Below, in pieces: positions 1-7,659 of a DNA stretch of 30,945 bases. Source of the DNA: JBBQSV01 sp038213615 (GTDB lineage: Bacteria > Patescibacteriota > Saccharimonadia > Saccharimonadales > OMJO01); NCBI GenBank assembly GCA_038213615.1, contig JBBQSV010000009.1:1-30945 (forward strand), in the 5' to 3' direction. A model generated the notes under the pieces. That model had not been told where the DNA came from. It saw only the letters and a list, made by a program, of their open reading frames with translations, and did not search any database. Position numbers and translations under genes: made by a program. Position 1 is the first letter of the stretch. The number at the start of each line of letters is the position of its first letter.

Positions 1-113
1 ACTCCCACGCCAAACGGTTGAGCATAGGCCAATCCACTAAAAACAAATGTTGCAAACAAAAGGCCTGCTACTAACAGTAGTGTTTTTTTAGCTACTTGAG
101 TGGTCAGGCTCAT
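1..113 (-). CDS. Secreted protein, N-terminal fragment (cut by window edge)
   Basis: The reverse complement opens with ATG at 113 and stays open to the window edge, giving about 37 residues. They read as a classic signal peptide: a short basic segment with two lysines, a long hydrophobic core (LLLVAGLLFATFVFSGL) and an AYA-Q cleavage-like site. The mature part starts QPFGVG and is then lost. It is divergent from the secreted protein at 151, with 37 bases between the two start codons. A TAGCAT box lies 7 nt before the ATG, with no Shine-Dalgarno sequence. The function cannot be told from this fragment, but export is well supported. Confidence 0.7.
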   Translation of the reverse strand, partial: MSLTTQVAKKTLLLVAGLLFATFVFSGLAYAQPFGVG

Positions 114-150
114 AGTGTTTATGCTACCATTACTCAAAGTAAACATACAT

Positions 151-1161
151 ATGAAATTAAGTATCTCAAAGAGAGTATTAAACTTGTGGTTAGCAATCGT
201 GCTAATTGCTGGGCTAAGTCTGGGCATGGTAAGCCAGGCTAGTGCCGCCCAGATTACTGGCCGCACATTAACCCTGGGCAGTTCAGTAGGCGGAGCTACT
301 ACTACTTATACCCTTACGTTCACTGTGCCATCGGGTACCACACTACAATCATTTGACGCAGAGATTTGTACAACTGCAAGTGGGGCATGTTCAACACCAG
401 GCAGTTTTGACGCGTCTGGAGCTACTGCTTCACAGCCGACTAATCTTGGCGATGCATCGGGCTGGTCTACTGGCAGTTCTACTACCGGTAAATTAAAGAT
501 CCAAAAAACTGGTAACTCTGCCGCGCCCACAGGTAATCAGACTGTAGCATTTAGCGGTGTAGTTAACCCAGCGGCAACAAATAGCACTTTCTTTGCCAGA
601 CTAACGACTTATTCTGACGATGCATGGGCCACGCCTGTAGACACTGGCACGGTGGCCGCATCTACGGCCGGGCAGATAACCGTCACCGCCAGTGTTAACG
701 AAACTCTGACGTTTACATTGGCCTCTGCAACTGTAGCGCTGGGCACTTTAAGCACAGCCACTACTGGGTCGGGCACATCAACCATGGCCGCATCTACTAA
801 TGCCCCCAGTGGCTACGCCATAACCGTGCACGGTAACACTTTGCAATCCGGCGCCAACAGCATCTCGGCGCTAGCCAGCCAGACTGCCAGTTCGCAAGGA
901 TCAAGCCAGTTTGGTATTAATTTGAAGGCCAATGCCACCCCGTCCGTAGGGTCTGATCCGTCTGGCGGATCTGGAGCGGCTACAGGTAGCTATGGCACGG
1001 CTGATCAGTTTAGGTTTGTTACTGGTGACTCGGTCGCCTCCGCCGCTGGCGCCACCAACACTACCACTTATACAGTCAGCTACATTGCCAACATTGCCGG
1101 CGTAACCCCACCCGGTAATTACTCCACAACGCTGACTTATATTGCTACCGCTACATTTTAG
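151..1161 (+). CDS. Secreted Thr/Ser/Ala-rich surface protein, WxL-locus type
   Basis: The protein has 336 residues from the ATG at 151. I prefer this start because it opens directly into a signal peptide (MKLSISKRV, a hydrophobic core, then SQASA-A) at about residues 1-33. The upstream in-frame start at 100 would add an odd extension. The mature protein is poor in charged residues, very rich in Thr, Ser, Ala and Gly, and looks all-beta. The C-terminal half contains YAITVHGN and ends in a TVSYIANIAGVTPPGNYSTT-type segment, the closing pattern of many Gram-positive and Patescibacteria surface proteins. There is no LPXTG motif and no C-terminal membrane segment. The DUF916-like gene nearby suggests a WxL-like wall-associated role; this is inference, because no clear WxL motif is visible. 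Confidence 0.8.
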   Translation: MKLSISKRVLNLWLAIVLIAGLSLGMVSQASAAQITGRTLTLGSSVGGATTTYTLTFTVPSGTTLQSFDAEICTTASGACSTPGSFDASGATASQPTNLGDASGWSTGSSTTGKLKIQKTGNSAAPTGNQTVAFSGVVNPAATNSTFFARLTTYSDDAWATPVDTGTVAASTAGQITVTASVNETLTFTLASATVALGTLSTATTGSGTSTMAASTNAPSGYAITVHGNTLQSGANSISALASQTASSQGSSQFGINLKANATPSVGSDPSGGSGAATGSYGTADQFRFVTGDSVASAAGATNTTTYTVSYIANIAGVTPPGNYSTTLTYIATATF

Positions 1162-1203
1162 ATAACCATGGTAAAATTAAAGCATTAATCAGGAGCGTTG
1201 TTC

Positions 1204-3123
1204 ATGAGCATTAAACAGTGGTTTATAATCGCACAGAAGTCTAAAAACAAAACTCTTAATCGCATGTCAGTAAGTTTTGGTTCGCTACTAGCCATAGGAA
1301 CAGTAATCTTTGCTAGCATGGCGCCAGCACTGGCCACAGCACCAACCACATTTTTTGACATTGGCACCCTGGGTGGCGCAACCAGTACAAGTCTGGCTAT
1401 TAACTCTATCGGTCAGGTTACTGGCGTATCAGCAACTGCTAGTTCTGGCCCAGAGCACGCTTTTTATTGGGATTCGGGCACAGGAATTCATGATTTAGGC
1501 GTGCTTGCCGGCGACAATGTCTCTAGAGGGCTTGGCATCAATAGCTCGGGCGTCATCGTTGGCAACTCAGGTAACGGATCGGTGGTACGAGGGTTTGTGT
1601 CAGCAGACCATTCTACGCTAACCGCACTAAGCCCGCAGGGAATTAGCTCAACAGCCCTTGCTATCAATGATACTGGCCATGTGTTTGCAGTGGTAGCTGG
1701 CGTACCAAAGATATTAGACGCCAATAACAATAACGCCGTCATCCAGACCATTCCTGATCTAGCTAGTTGCGCCAGCGACCTAATTGATATAAAGACGAAA
1801 GCCAGTATCAACATCCACGATGAAATCGCGGGCACTTGTCAGGGCACTGCCTTTACATGGGACAGCATTAACGGCAAGACTGATCTTGGATCGTTCGATG
1901 GTAGCGAATCACACGCTACTGGGCTAAACGACCATGGCGTAGTGGCCGGTAACGTGATAGGTAGTAGTTCAGTGGGGGTATTTGTATGGGATCCTGCTAC
2001 TGGCACAGTAAACCTTAGCAGCCTGAAACCACAACTATGCCCAGCTGCTGGTGTGTGTGCATCTGCGGTTGCTGATGGGATAAATAATGCCGGCCAAGTG
2101 GTCGGTACGTTTGCTAATAATACCGAGCCATCTTGCGGACAATCGAACGCTTTTGTTTGGGACCCAACCCTTGGATTAATTAACGTCGGCACCGATTCAA
2201 CAGTTAGCCATGGTTTTGCCATAAACGACAATGCCCAGGTAGTGGGGGAATCTAACTTGTTTGCTTGTCCTGACTTCACGCCACCAGCAACTGATGCGGC
2301 ATTAAATCCCGCTACTGACCTAACCTTCAACCCTGGGTCTGTAACCGGCGCTTCAGCTTTTGCAACAGCCAGCAAAGTCCTGACAGCAAGTGCTTGGGGT
2401 GCCAAAGTAACTGCACCTGTAGTATCTGTAGGTGACGCTACCGTAGTACGAGGCAACTCTAAAAACCGTACAGTTAACTTCCCAGTTACGCTATCTACTC
2501 CAGCTAGAACCACTGTGACCGTAACTTACAGTGTTCAGGCCGATAGCGTATCAGGCAGTTCTCACGCCGCGGCCAATATAGACTTCAAGACAAAAACTGG
2601 AACCTTGACCTTTAAGCCCAACACAAAGGGCATAACTACCACTACCGCTCAGATTGGCGCAGTAGTATACCCAAGCACGGCTTCTGGATCTAGCAACAAG
2701 ACCTTTACTGTAAAAATCACTGGCGTAGCGGGTGGCGATTACACGGCTAGTAGAAACACCGCTACTGGGACCATCCTTGGCGATAGTAATGGTAGCAACA
2801 TGCGGGTCAGTGTAGGTAATGTCAGCATTGTAGAGGGCGACCATGGCAAAAACAGCGCCCATGTATGGGTTACATTGTCTAAACCAGCTACGTCACAAGT
2901 TACCGTCACGCTTAATGTTTCTGGGGGTTCAGACTACAAGGGGATTAAACCAAAGGTCTTAACTTTCAAAGTTGGTCAGTTCCAAAAATCTGTTGCCCTA
3001 AGCACGCTAACAAACATGCTTAGCCAATCTAACAAAGTAGTTAACTTCACGCTGTCTAGCCCTAGCTCCGGCCTAAGCCTGAGCCGCTCTAGCGGTACCA
3101 TCACCATACTTAACGACGACTAA
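1204..3123 (+). CDS. Exported HAF-repeat protein with two C-terminal Calx-beta domains
   Basis: The protein has 639 residues from ATG 1204. An AGGAG at 1191-1195 is 8 nt from this ATG but only 2 nt from the in-frame TTG at 1198, so the ATG is the better start. Residues 1-45 form an N-terminal export segment with a hydrophobic stretch and an ALATA cleavage-like site. About residues 48-375 carry degenerate repeats with DIGTLGG, AxxINxxGQVxG and AFxWD patterns, the signature of the extracellular HAF repeat family. These repeats probably fold as a beta-propeller. Two Calx-beta-like domains follow at about 405-525 and 533-639, each ending in a TGTI/SGTITILND-like strand. No anchor is visible. The likely role is surface adhesion or protein binding; the ligand is unknown. 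Confidence 0.82.
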   Translation: MSIKQWFIIAQKSKNKTLNRMSVSFGSLLAIGTVIFASMAPALATAPTTFFDIGTLGGATSTSLAINSIGQVTGVSATASSGPEHAFYWDSGTGIHDLGVLAGDNVSRGLGINSSGVIVGNSGNGSVVRGFVSADHSTLTALSPQGISSTALAINDTGHVFAVVAGVPKILDANNNNAVIQTIPDLASCASDLIDIKTKASINIHDEIAGTCQGTAFTWDSINGKTDLGSFDGSESHATGLNDHGVVAGNVIGSSSVGVFVWDPATGTVNLSSLKPQLCPAAGVCASAVADGINNAGQVVGTFANNTEPSCGQSNAFVWDPTLGLINVGTDSTVSHGFAINDNAQVVGESNLFACPDFTPPATDAALNPATDLTFNPGSVTGASAFATASKVLTASAWGAKVTAPVVSVGDATVVRGNSKNRTVNFPVTLSTPARTTVTVTYSVQADSVSGSSHAAANIDFKTKTGTLTFKPNTKGITTTTAQIGAVVYPSTASGSSNKTFTVKITGVAGGDYTASRNTATGTILGDSNGSNMRVSVGNVSIVEGDHGKNSAHVWVTLSKPATSQVTVTLNVSGGSDYKGIKPKVLTFKVGQFQKSVALSTLTNMLSQSNKVVNFTLSSPSSGLSLSRSSGTITILNDD

Positions 3124-3178
3124 CCGTTCGAGCTCCTAGCCCAACCAGCCACCCCAGATGTGATATGATTGTCCCAAG

Positions 3179-4159
3179 ATGGGGATAGTTAAGCGAATTT
3201 TGGTGGCCACCAGTGCGGCCTTGGTAATAGGTTGGGTTTGCTTGGTCGCGCCTGCTAAGGCTGCCAATGTCAGCCAGGGTCTGCAAATATCGCCGGTATT
3301 ATTCGAACTGAATGCCGACCCTGGCAAAAGTTACGTACTACATTTGTCACTACTAAATGTCACCACAGCCGATCTAAATTTTAAGTCTTTTGTGAACGAT
3401 TTTGAGGCCGCCGACGAAACCGGTACACCACAAGTAATTTTGCAGGGTCACGCTCCCGCCACTTCATCACTAGCTAGCTGGATCACGCCCCCCGCATCAC
3501 TGACCATCAAAGCTAAGCAAACCAAGGCATTTGATATCCACCTAACAGTACCGGTTAACGCCGAGCCTGGGGGCCACTACGGCGTAGTACGATTTAACTC
3601 CAGTGCTCCGCAGATTGATCAAACTGGCGTAGCCCTCACCGCCAGCACCGGGCCACTAATACTAGTGCGGGTATCTGGTGACATCCGTGAGTCATTAACT
3701 TTTAAAGATTTTTTTACAGCCCGCGGCGACCACCACCAAGGCTTGTTTGAATCTAGCCCCATAAATATTGTTGAACGCATAGCCAATAACGGCAATGTGC
3801 ACGTCAAACCAGTGGGCGATATTGTAGTATCCAACATGTTTGGAAAAGCTATCGCGAACCTGCCCATTAACGATCAAAAGGGTAATGTATTACCCACCAG
3901 CATCCGGCGATTTCAGCAACAATTGTCCAAAAAGTGGATGTTTGGGCGCTACACGGCCAAAGCCCAGTTAGCTTACGGCACCAAAGGCCAAACACTCGAC
4001 GGTCAGATTGCTTTTTGGGTAATCCCTTACCGATTGATTTTGTTTGCACTGACCATCATACTTATTATTACGCTGCTACTTAGAATACTAATAAAACACT
4101 ACAACCAAAAGATCATCAAAAAAGCCATGACCAAAACTAACGACCAACCCGGAGAGTAG
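3179..4159 (+). CDS. DUF916/DUF3324-like WxL-interacting membrane-anchored protein
   Basis: The protein has 326 residues: a signal peptide (1-29), a DUF916-like beta-sandwich and a C-terminal membrane helix (about 284-306, LILFALTIILIITLLL) followed by a basic cytoplasmic tail. Family traits include the early ISPVLFELNADPGKSY segment, a WITPPASLTIKAKQTK segment and the proline/glycine-rich PVNAEPGGHYGVVRF segment. In Firmicutes such proteins sit beside WxL surface proteins and hold them at the wall. Here the upstream neighbours are a Thr/Ser-rich secreted protein and a HAF/Calx-beta protein, so a scaffold role for those is a reasonable inference. A TATGAT box with extended TG lies 9 nt before the ATG, and there is no Shine-Dalgarno sequence. 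The gene is followed after 13 nt by the Ig/PKD-like gene, as in an operon. Confidence 0.82.
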   Translation: MGIVKRILVATSAALVIGWVCLVAPAKAANVSQGLQISPVLFELNADPGKSYVLHLSLLNVTTADLNFKSFVNDFEAADETGTPQVILQGHAPATSSLASWITPPASLTIKAKQTKAFDIHLTVPVNAEPGGHYGVVRFNSSAPQIDQTGVALTASTGPLILVRVSGDIRESLTFKDFFTARGDHHQGLFESSPINIVERIANNGNVHVKPVGDIVVSNMFGKAIANLPINDQKGNVLPTSIRRFQQQLSKKWMFGRYTAKAQLAYGTKGQTLDGQIAFWVIPYRLILFALTIILIITLLLRILIKHYNQKIIKKAMTKTNDQPGE

Positions 4160-4172
4160 GGCAATCAACAAA

Positions 4173-5189
4173 ATGTGGCAAAGCTTATACCGACACTTGC
4201 ACAAGCTACTGGGTATTCATAGTCACCATCACCACAAAAGTGGTCGGTTGATAGCTGTAGAGCACACCTCGTTTGGAGCACTATTTTTGGTACTACTCGT
4301 TTTTGCCCCTCAGCTATGGTCAGCCAGGGGAGTACTGGGTACACAGACCTACAGTCACGATGTAGCTGTCACCGCTACCGTAACAGGGCCAGCGCCTACT
4401 ACTTCCGCCCAAATACTGTCGCCACAAGACGAGGTAGTACATAAAAAGCTGTTGGTAGTTAGTGGATCATGTGGCGCCAATTTGCTAGTAAAGGTTTATT
4501 CCAACTCGGTTTTTGTGGGGTCTACTTATTGCAGTTCTGGTGGCACATTCTCTCTGACTATTAGCCTATTTAATGGCCGCAATGATCTGACAGCTCTAAA
4601 CTTTGACAATCTAGATCAACCTGGCCCAGTTGGCAACATGGTGATCGTGAACTTAACTACTTTAGCCACCGCCAATCCTAAATCGCCGGGTAATACCAAG
4701 AACTACAAAGCCAACTTTTACATAGTCACAGATTACAGCTACCGCAACATTGGGCTAAACCAGCAAAGCCGCTGGGCAATAGAACTAAAAAACGGTAGAG
4801 CACCATTCAGACTTGATGCCGAGTGGGGCGACGATAACAAAAATACTGTCAGCCTAGGCAATTCTAGAAAGACAGATGTCGGCCATGCCTTTCACCAGTC
4901 AGGGAACTACGAGATTAAGTTTTCGGCCACCGATGCCCAACAAGACCAAGCCTACATACAACTAGGTGTAACGGTGAATGGCCCGCTGCCAAGTGGGGCA
5001 GGTGCCACAACTCAAAAATCATACTGCGGTAGTAGTGGTGCCACCATATTTTGCGGGTTAGGACACCAACTGCTAGCTATTTGGGTACCCTTGTACTGGT
5101 TAATGATGGCTGTGATCGCCGTGTTCTGGTTCAACAGCTACAGGAAACACAAACCCCAACACAACGCACCAAAGCCAACCCACGTCTAG
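4173..5189 (+). CDS. Two-pass membrane protein with extracellular Ig-like and PKD-like domains, His-rich N-terminus
   Basis: The protein has 338 residues. A cytoplasmic N-terminus with a HSHHHH cluster (about 16-21) precedes a membrane segment at about 34-52. An extracellular region follows: an Ig-like module at about 85-165 with two cysteines (in GSCGAN and TYCSSGG), and a PKD-like module at about 205-275 (APFRLDAEWGDD ... SGNYEIKFSATD). A second membrane helix lies near 298-320, with a basic C-terminal tail. It lies 13 nt downstream of the DUF916-like gene with a GGAGAG-type ribosome site, so it is probably co-transcribed and part of the same surface assembly. It ends one base before the convergent ABC permease. 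The domain calls rest on sequence pattern and the exact function is not recognised. Confidence 0.7.
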   Translation: MWQSLYRHLHKLLGIHSHHHHKSGRLIAVEHTSFGALFLVLLVFAPQLWSARGVLGTQTYSHDVAVTATVTGPAPTTSAQILSPQDEVVHKKLLVVSGSCGANLLVKVYSNSVFVGSTYCSSGGTFSLTISLFNGRNDLTALNFDNLDQPGPVGNMVIVNLTTLATANPKSPGNTKNYKANFYIVTDYSYRNIGLNQQSRWAIELKNGRAPFRLDAEWGDDNKNTVSLGNSRKTDVGHAFHQSGNYEIKFSATDAQQDQAYIQLGVTVNGPLPSGAGATTQKSYCGSSGATIFCGLGHQLLAIWVPLYWLMMAVIAVFWFNSYRKHKPQHNAPKPTHV

Positions 5190-5190
5190 G

Positions 5191-6414
5191 CTATTCGTGG
5201 CGCAGGGCTTCTATGGGGTCTTTGCGAGCCGCCCGAACTGCGGGAACTATGCCAAAGAATACACCGGTAAACATGGCTACAGCCAATGACACAACCACGG
5301 CTTGCCATACAAAAGCTACCTGGATATTTGTGAAGATCCGCAGTGCCAGGTTAACTCCTACCGAAACTACGATGCCCGATATGCCACCAACTAGGCTAAT
5401 CACTGCCGCCTCGGCCATGAACTGGTTCAAAATCTGCCGGTTGGTGGCGCCCACAGCTTTGCGAATACCGATTTCACGGGTCCGCTCGGTGACAGAAGCC
5501 ACCATGATGTTCATTATGCCCGCACCACCCACTAGCAGTGCTACTAACGCTGCGCCAATAGTCACACGAGTCAGCAGGCCAGTGATGTTGTCGGCCACTG
5601 CCATGCTGTCGGCTTGGTCCAAAACAGTGAAGTCATTGGCTCCGTCGTGAGTCTGGGTAAGCGTAATGTTAAGCGACTTTACTAATTGCGAGACCTGCCT
5701 TGGGTCGTTGGGCTTGATAAGGATCTGGTTCAGGCCTATCGAGGCTCCGGTCATTTGTTTGGCAGTATTGTAGGGGATGAATACCTGGTTGTTGTAATCA
5801 GAATTAGGAAAGAACGGCGTGGCAGGAACATCGTCAATGACGCCCTGGACCAAAAACGTCTTATCACGGATGGTGATGGCTCGGCCAAGTGGCAGGGTGC
5901 CATCAAAAAGCTGGCCAGCCACTTTGCTGCCAATTATAGCCACATTCAAGTTGGTCTGGCTATCACTAAAAAACGAACCACTGCGCATACGGAGTTTTAG
6001 TACACCAGCTATCGTCTGACTAGTACCAACTACAGACCCGGTGGACGTCTTGCCACTGTTAGAAACGCTGCCAGGCACACTGGCAAATGGTACAACTGTG
6101 CCTATGTGGCGGATCTGGGCGATGTGATTGTAGTCACTGTCACTTAGCCTAGAGCCACCCAGAACGTTGCCTATGTCTATGCCGGTGATACGGCCAAAGC
6201 TATCCCGATGGACTTGATTGCCCGGCCGCACGGTAATCAGGTCGCTACCTAGCTGATCAATCTGTTTAGTAATTTGCTGCTTGGCACCCTGACCCAAACC
6301 AACAATAGTGACCACACTAGATACTGCTATCAATATGCCCAGGGTGGTAAAGAAGCTACGGGTTTTGCTACGACGAACAGTGCTCATGGCCAGTCGAACA
6401 TTACTTTTGGACAT
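5191..6414 (-). CDS. MacB/FtsX-type ABC transporter permease
   Basis: The protein has 407 residues. An N-terminal membrane segment (about 21-42, with GILIAVSSVVTIVGLGQG) is followed by a large extracytoplasmic MacB_PCD-like domain (about 45-280). The C-terminal FtsX domain has three helices, with the conserved segment MVASVTERTREIGIRKAVGA after the first. This is the usual MacB/LolC layout. The start overlaps the stop of the ATPase gene in a TAATG arrangement, so the two are translationally coupled. No periplasmic adaptor (MacA) gene is adjacent. The substrate cannot be told; in Gram-positive-like cells such pairs often export peptides or respond to envelope stress. Confidence 0.9.
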   Translation of the reverse strand: MSKSNVRLAMSTVRRSKTRSFFTTLGILIAVSSVVTIVGLGQGAKQQITKQIDQLGSDLITVRPGNQVHRDSFGRITGIDIGNVLGGSRLSDSDYNHIAQIRHIGTVVPFASVPGSVSNSGKTSTGSVVGTSQTIAGVLKLRMRSGSFFSDSQTNLNVAIIGSKVAGQLFDGTLPLGRAITIRDKTFLVQGVIDDVPATPFFPNSDYNNQVFIPYNTAKQMTGASIGLNQILIKPNDPRQVSQLVKSLNITLTQTHDGANDFTVLDQADSMAVADNITGLLTRVTIGAALVALLVGGAGIMNIMVASVTERTREIGIRKAVGATNRQILNQFMAEAAVISLVGGISGIVVSVGVNLALRIFTNIQVAFVWQAVVVSLAVAMFTGVFFGIVPAVRAARKDPIEALRHE

Positions 6415-7280
6415 TATCTTTTGACCTTTCTTCTGGAGGCGCGTTTGGCACGAGCAGGTTTTTTGCGGGGCTTGGTGCGTGGTGGCTTATCGGTAGGTAA
6501 TGCTTGCATCAAGACCGACACTCCAGCCAAATCATCATCTTCTGTCTTGCGCGGTAAAAAGTACATGCTGCGCCGTAGGCTGTCTGGTACCTCGCCCAGT
6601 TTGGACTTTTCGTCTGCCACAATAGAGCCGTCATGCATAAACACCACTCGGTTGGCATAGCGAGTAAGTTCGGGATTGTGGGTGACCATCAGGATTGTGC
6701 TGCCGGTTTTGTGAATGTCAGCCAGCAGCTCCATGACCAAGCGGCTAGAATCGCTGTCTAAGTTACCGGTGGGTTCATCGGCAATGATGATTGCTGGGTT
6801 GTTAACTAGCGCCCTAGCAATAGCCGCTCGCTGAGCCTGGCCACCGCTCAGCTGGTGGGGCAGGTAGTACTCACGCTCAGCCAGACCCACGCGCTCCAGC
6901 ATAGCCGCGGCAGCCTTTAACCGGCGTACTTGGCCTACGTTACGGTAAGACAGCGGCAGGGCCACGTTTTCTAAAATGTTGAGTCGGGGCAGCAGGTTAA
7001 AAGTCTGGAACACAAAACCCACCAGGTCCCGACGTACTTTGGCCCGTTGGTTGGGTCTAAGTTTGGCCACCTGCCGGCCACTCAGCAAATATTTGCCATG
7101 TGTTGGCCGATCTAGCAGGGCAATCATGTTCATCAATGTGGACTTGCCAGAACCGCTAGGACCCATAACGGCCACAAACTCACCGCGCTCGATAGTAAGG
7201 TTAACTTCGTCTAGAGCAACAGTGGTGGCATCACCAAAACCAAAGATTTTACTGACTTCTTCTAGTTGTATTATTGGCAT
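6414..7280 (-). CDS. ABC transporter ATP-binding protein (MacB/LolD family)
   Basis: The protein has 288 residues. Walker A is GPSGSGKS at 40-47. The Q-loop is within VFQTFNLLPRL, the signature is LSGGQAQRAAIARAL, Walker B with its glutamate is IIIADEPTGNLD, and the switch histidine is in MVTHNPE. The family length is about 225-235 residues; the extra C-terminal tail (about 255-288) is strongly Lys/Arg/Pro-rich (KPPRTKPRKKPARAKRASRR), which is unusual and may bind nucleic acid or membrane lipid. It is the first gene of a two-gene operon with the permease. A TTGAAC/TAAACT promoter with 18-nt spacing ends 10 nt before the ATG, and no Shine-Dalgarno sequence is seen. Confidence 0.93.
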   Translation of the reverse strand: MPIIQLEEVSKIFGFGDATTVALDEVNLTIERGEFVAVMGPSGSGKSTLMNMIALLDRPTHGKYLLSGRQVAKLRPNQRAKVRRDLVGFVFQTFNLLPRLNILENVALPLSYRNVGQVRRLKAAAAMLERVGLAEREYYLPHQLSGGQAQRAAIARALVNNPAIIIADEPTGNLDSDSSRLVMELLADIHKTGSTILMVTHNPELTRYANRVVFMHDGSIVADEKSKLGEVPDSLRRSMYFLPRKTEDDDLAGVSVLMQALPTDKPPRTKPRKKPARAKRASRRKVKR

Positions 7281-7290
7281 CGTTAGGAGT

Positions 7291-7320
7291 AGTTTACCTG
7301 TTGACCATCTGTTAGTTCAA
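7291..7320 (-). promoter_or_regulatory. Promoter of the ABC transporter operon
   Basis: On the minus strand, TTGAAC (7315-7320) and TAAACT (7291-7296) are separated by 18 nt. The -10 box ends 10 nt from the ATG, so the predicted leader is only about 3-4 nt. Confidence 0.55.
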
Positions 7321-7354
7321 GCTCTAGCACTATCTTTAGTGTAGTAATTTTAGA

Positions 7355-7360
7355 TATAAT
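7355..7360 (+). promoter_or_regulatory. -10 box of tRNA-Ser
   Basis: A perfect TATAAT lies 13 nt before the 5' end of the tRNA. A convincing -35 is not visible. Confidence 0.6.
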
Positions 7361-7373
7361 CAATTCCTGACAC

Positions 7374-7464
7374 GGAGAGGTCGCATAGTTGGTCTAGTGC
7401 GCTGCCTTGGAAAGGCAGTATGGGGGCAACTCCATCGAGGGTTCGAATCCCTCTCTCTCCGCCA
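7374..7464 (+). tRNA. tRNA-Ser(GGA), CCA encoded
   Basis: This is a class II tRNA. Acceptor GGAGAGG pairs with TCTCTCC. The anticodon stem CTGCC/GGCAG encloses loop TTGGAAA, giving anticodon GGA (Ser, UCC/UCU). A long variable arm follows, then a T-arm GAGGG-TTCGAAT-CCCTC, discriminator G and encoded CCA. Its last 22 nt recur exactly at 7622-7643. Confidence 0.93.
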
Positions 7465-7643
7465 TCCGCCGTGGCTAAGTCCTTTAGGGCTTTAGCTATG
7501 GCGGATTGTTTGTAGCCGGGGATTCGAACGGGTTAGTTCAGTGAACTAACCCCGCCCTTGGCTTTTCAGCTGTGCTGAAAAGTGGCAGTAGCAAAAGTTA
7601 ATGTTCTTTTGCGCTGACAGGTCGAATCCCTCTCTCTCCGCCA
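7443..7643 (+). repeat. 22-bp direct repeat of the tRNA-Ser 3' end, attachment-site-like
   Basis: Positions 7443-7464 (the tRNA T-loop to CCA) are repeated exactly at 7622-7643, 179 bp downstream. The spacer contains an inverted partial T-arm (GGGGATTCGAAC at 7518-7529). It also has three hairpins: an 11-bp palindrome at 7530-7552, a 9-bp stem at 7562-7582 and a 7-bp stem at 7591-7612. Duplicated tRNA 3' ends are the usual scar of integrase-mediated insertion. No integrase or other gene lies between the copies, so this would be a remnant or a very small element. The second copy ends just before the promoter of the gene at 7660. Confidence 0.6.
7464..7515 (+). terminator. Hairpin directly after tRNA-Ser, likely its terminator
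   Basis: ATCCGCC (7464-7470) pairs with GGCGGAT (7500-7506), and inside it GCTAA (7474-7478) pairs with TTAGC (7492-7496). A modest T-rich stretch (TTGTTTGT) follows. The stem begins on the last A of the tRNA, so it fits both a terminator and a tRNA 3' processing boundary. Confidence 0.5.
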
Positions 7644-7647
7644 ATGT

Positions 7648-7653
7648 TATAAT
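7648..7653 (+). promoter_or_regulatory. Extended -10 box giving a leaderless transcript
   Basis: TGT-TATAAT, followed by exactly 6 nt (GAGATT) and then the ATG at 7660. Transcription would start on the A of the start codon. Confidence 0.65.
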
Positions 7654-7659
7654 GAGATT

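Noticed and set aside
1839..2513. 224-residue minus-strand frame inside the HAF/Calx-beta gene
   Set aside because: The sense strand encodes clear HAF repeats; the antisense frame shows no domain or start signal.
151..5189. LPXTG-type sorting signals as sortase substrates
   Set aside because: None of the secreted proteins in the window has an LPXTG-like motif followed by a helix and basic tail at its C-terminus.
5051..5650. 199-residue plus-strand frame spanning the end of the Ig/PKD gene and the permease
   Set aside because: It crosses two real genes, is low-complexity Thr/Ala/Arg-rich, and has no start signal.
7516..7552. Possible second tRNA on the minus strand (T-arm-like GATTCGAAC)
   Set aside because: No acceptor, anticodon or D arm can be built around it; it is only a T-arm fragment inside the repeat segment.
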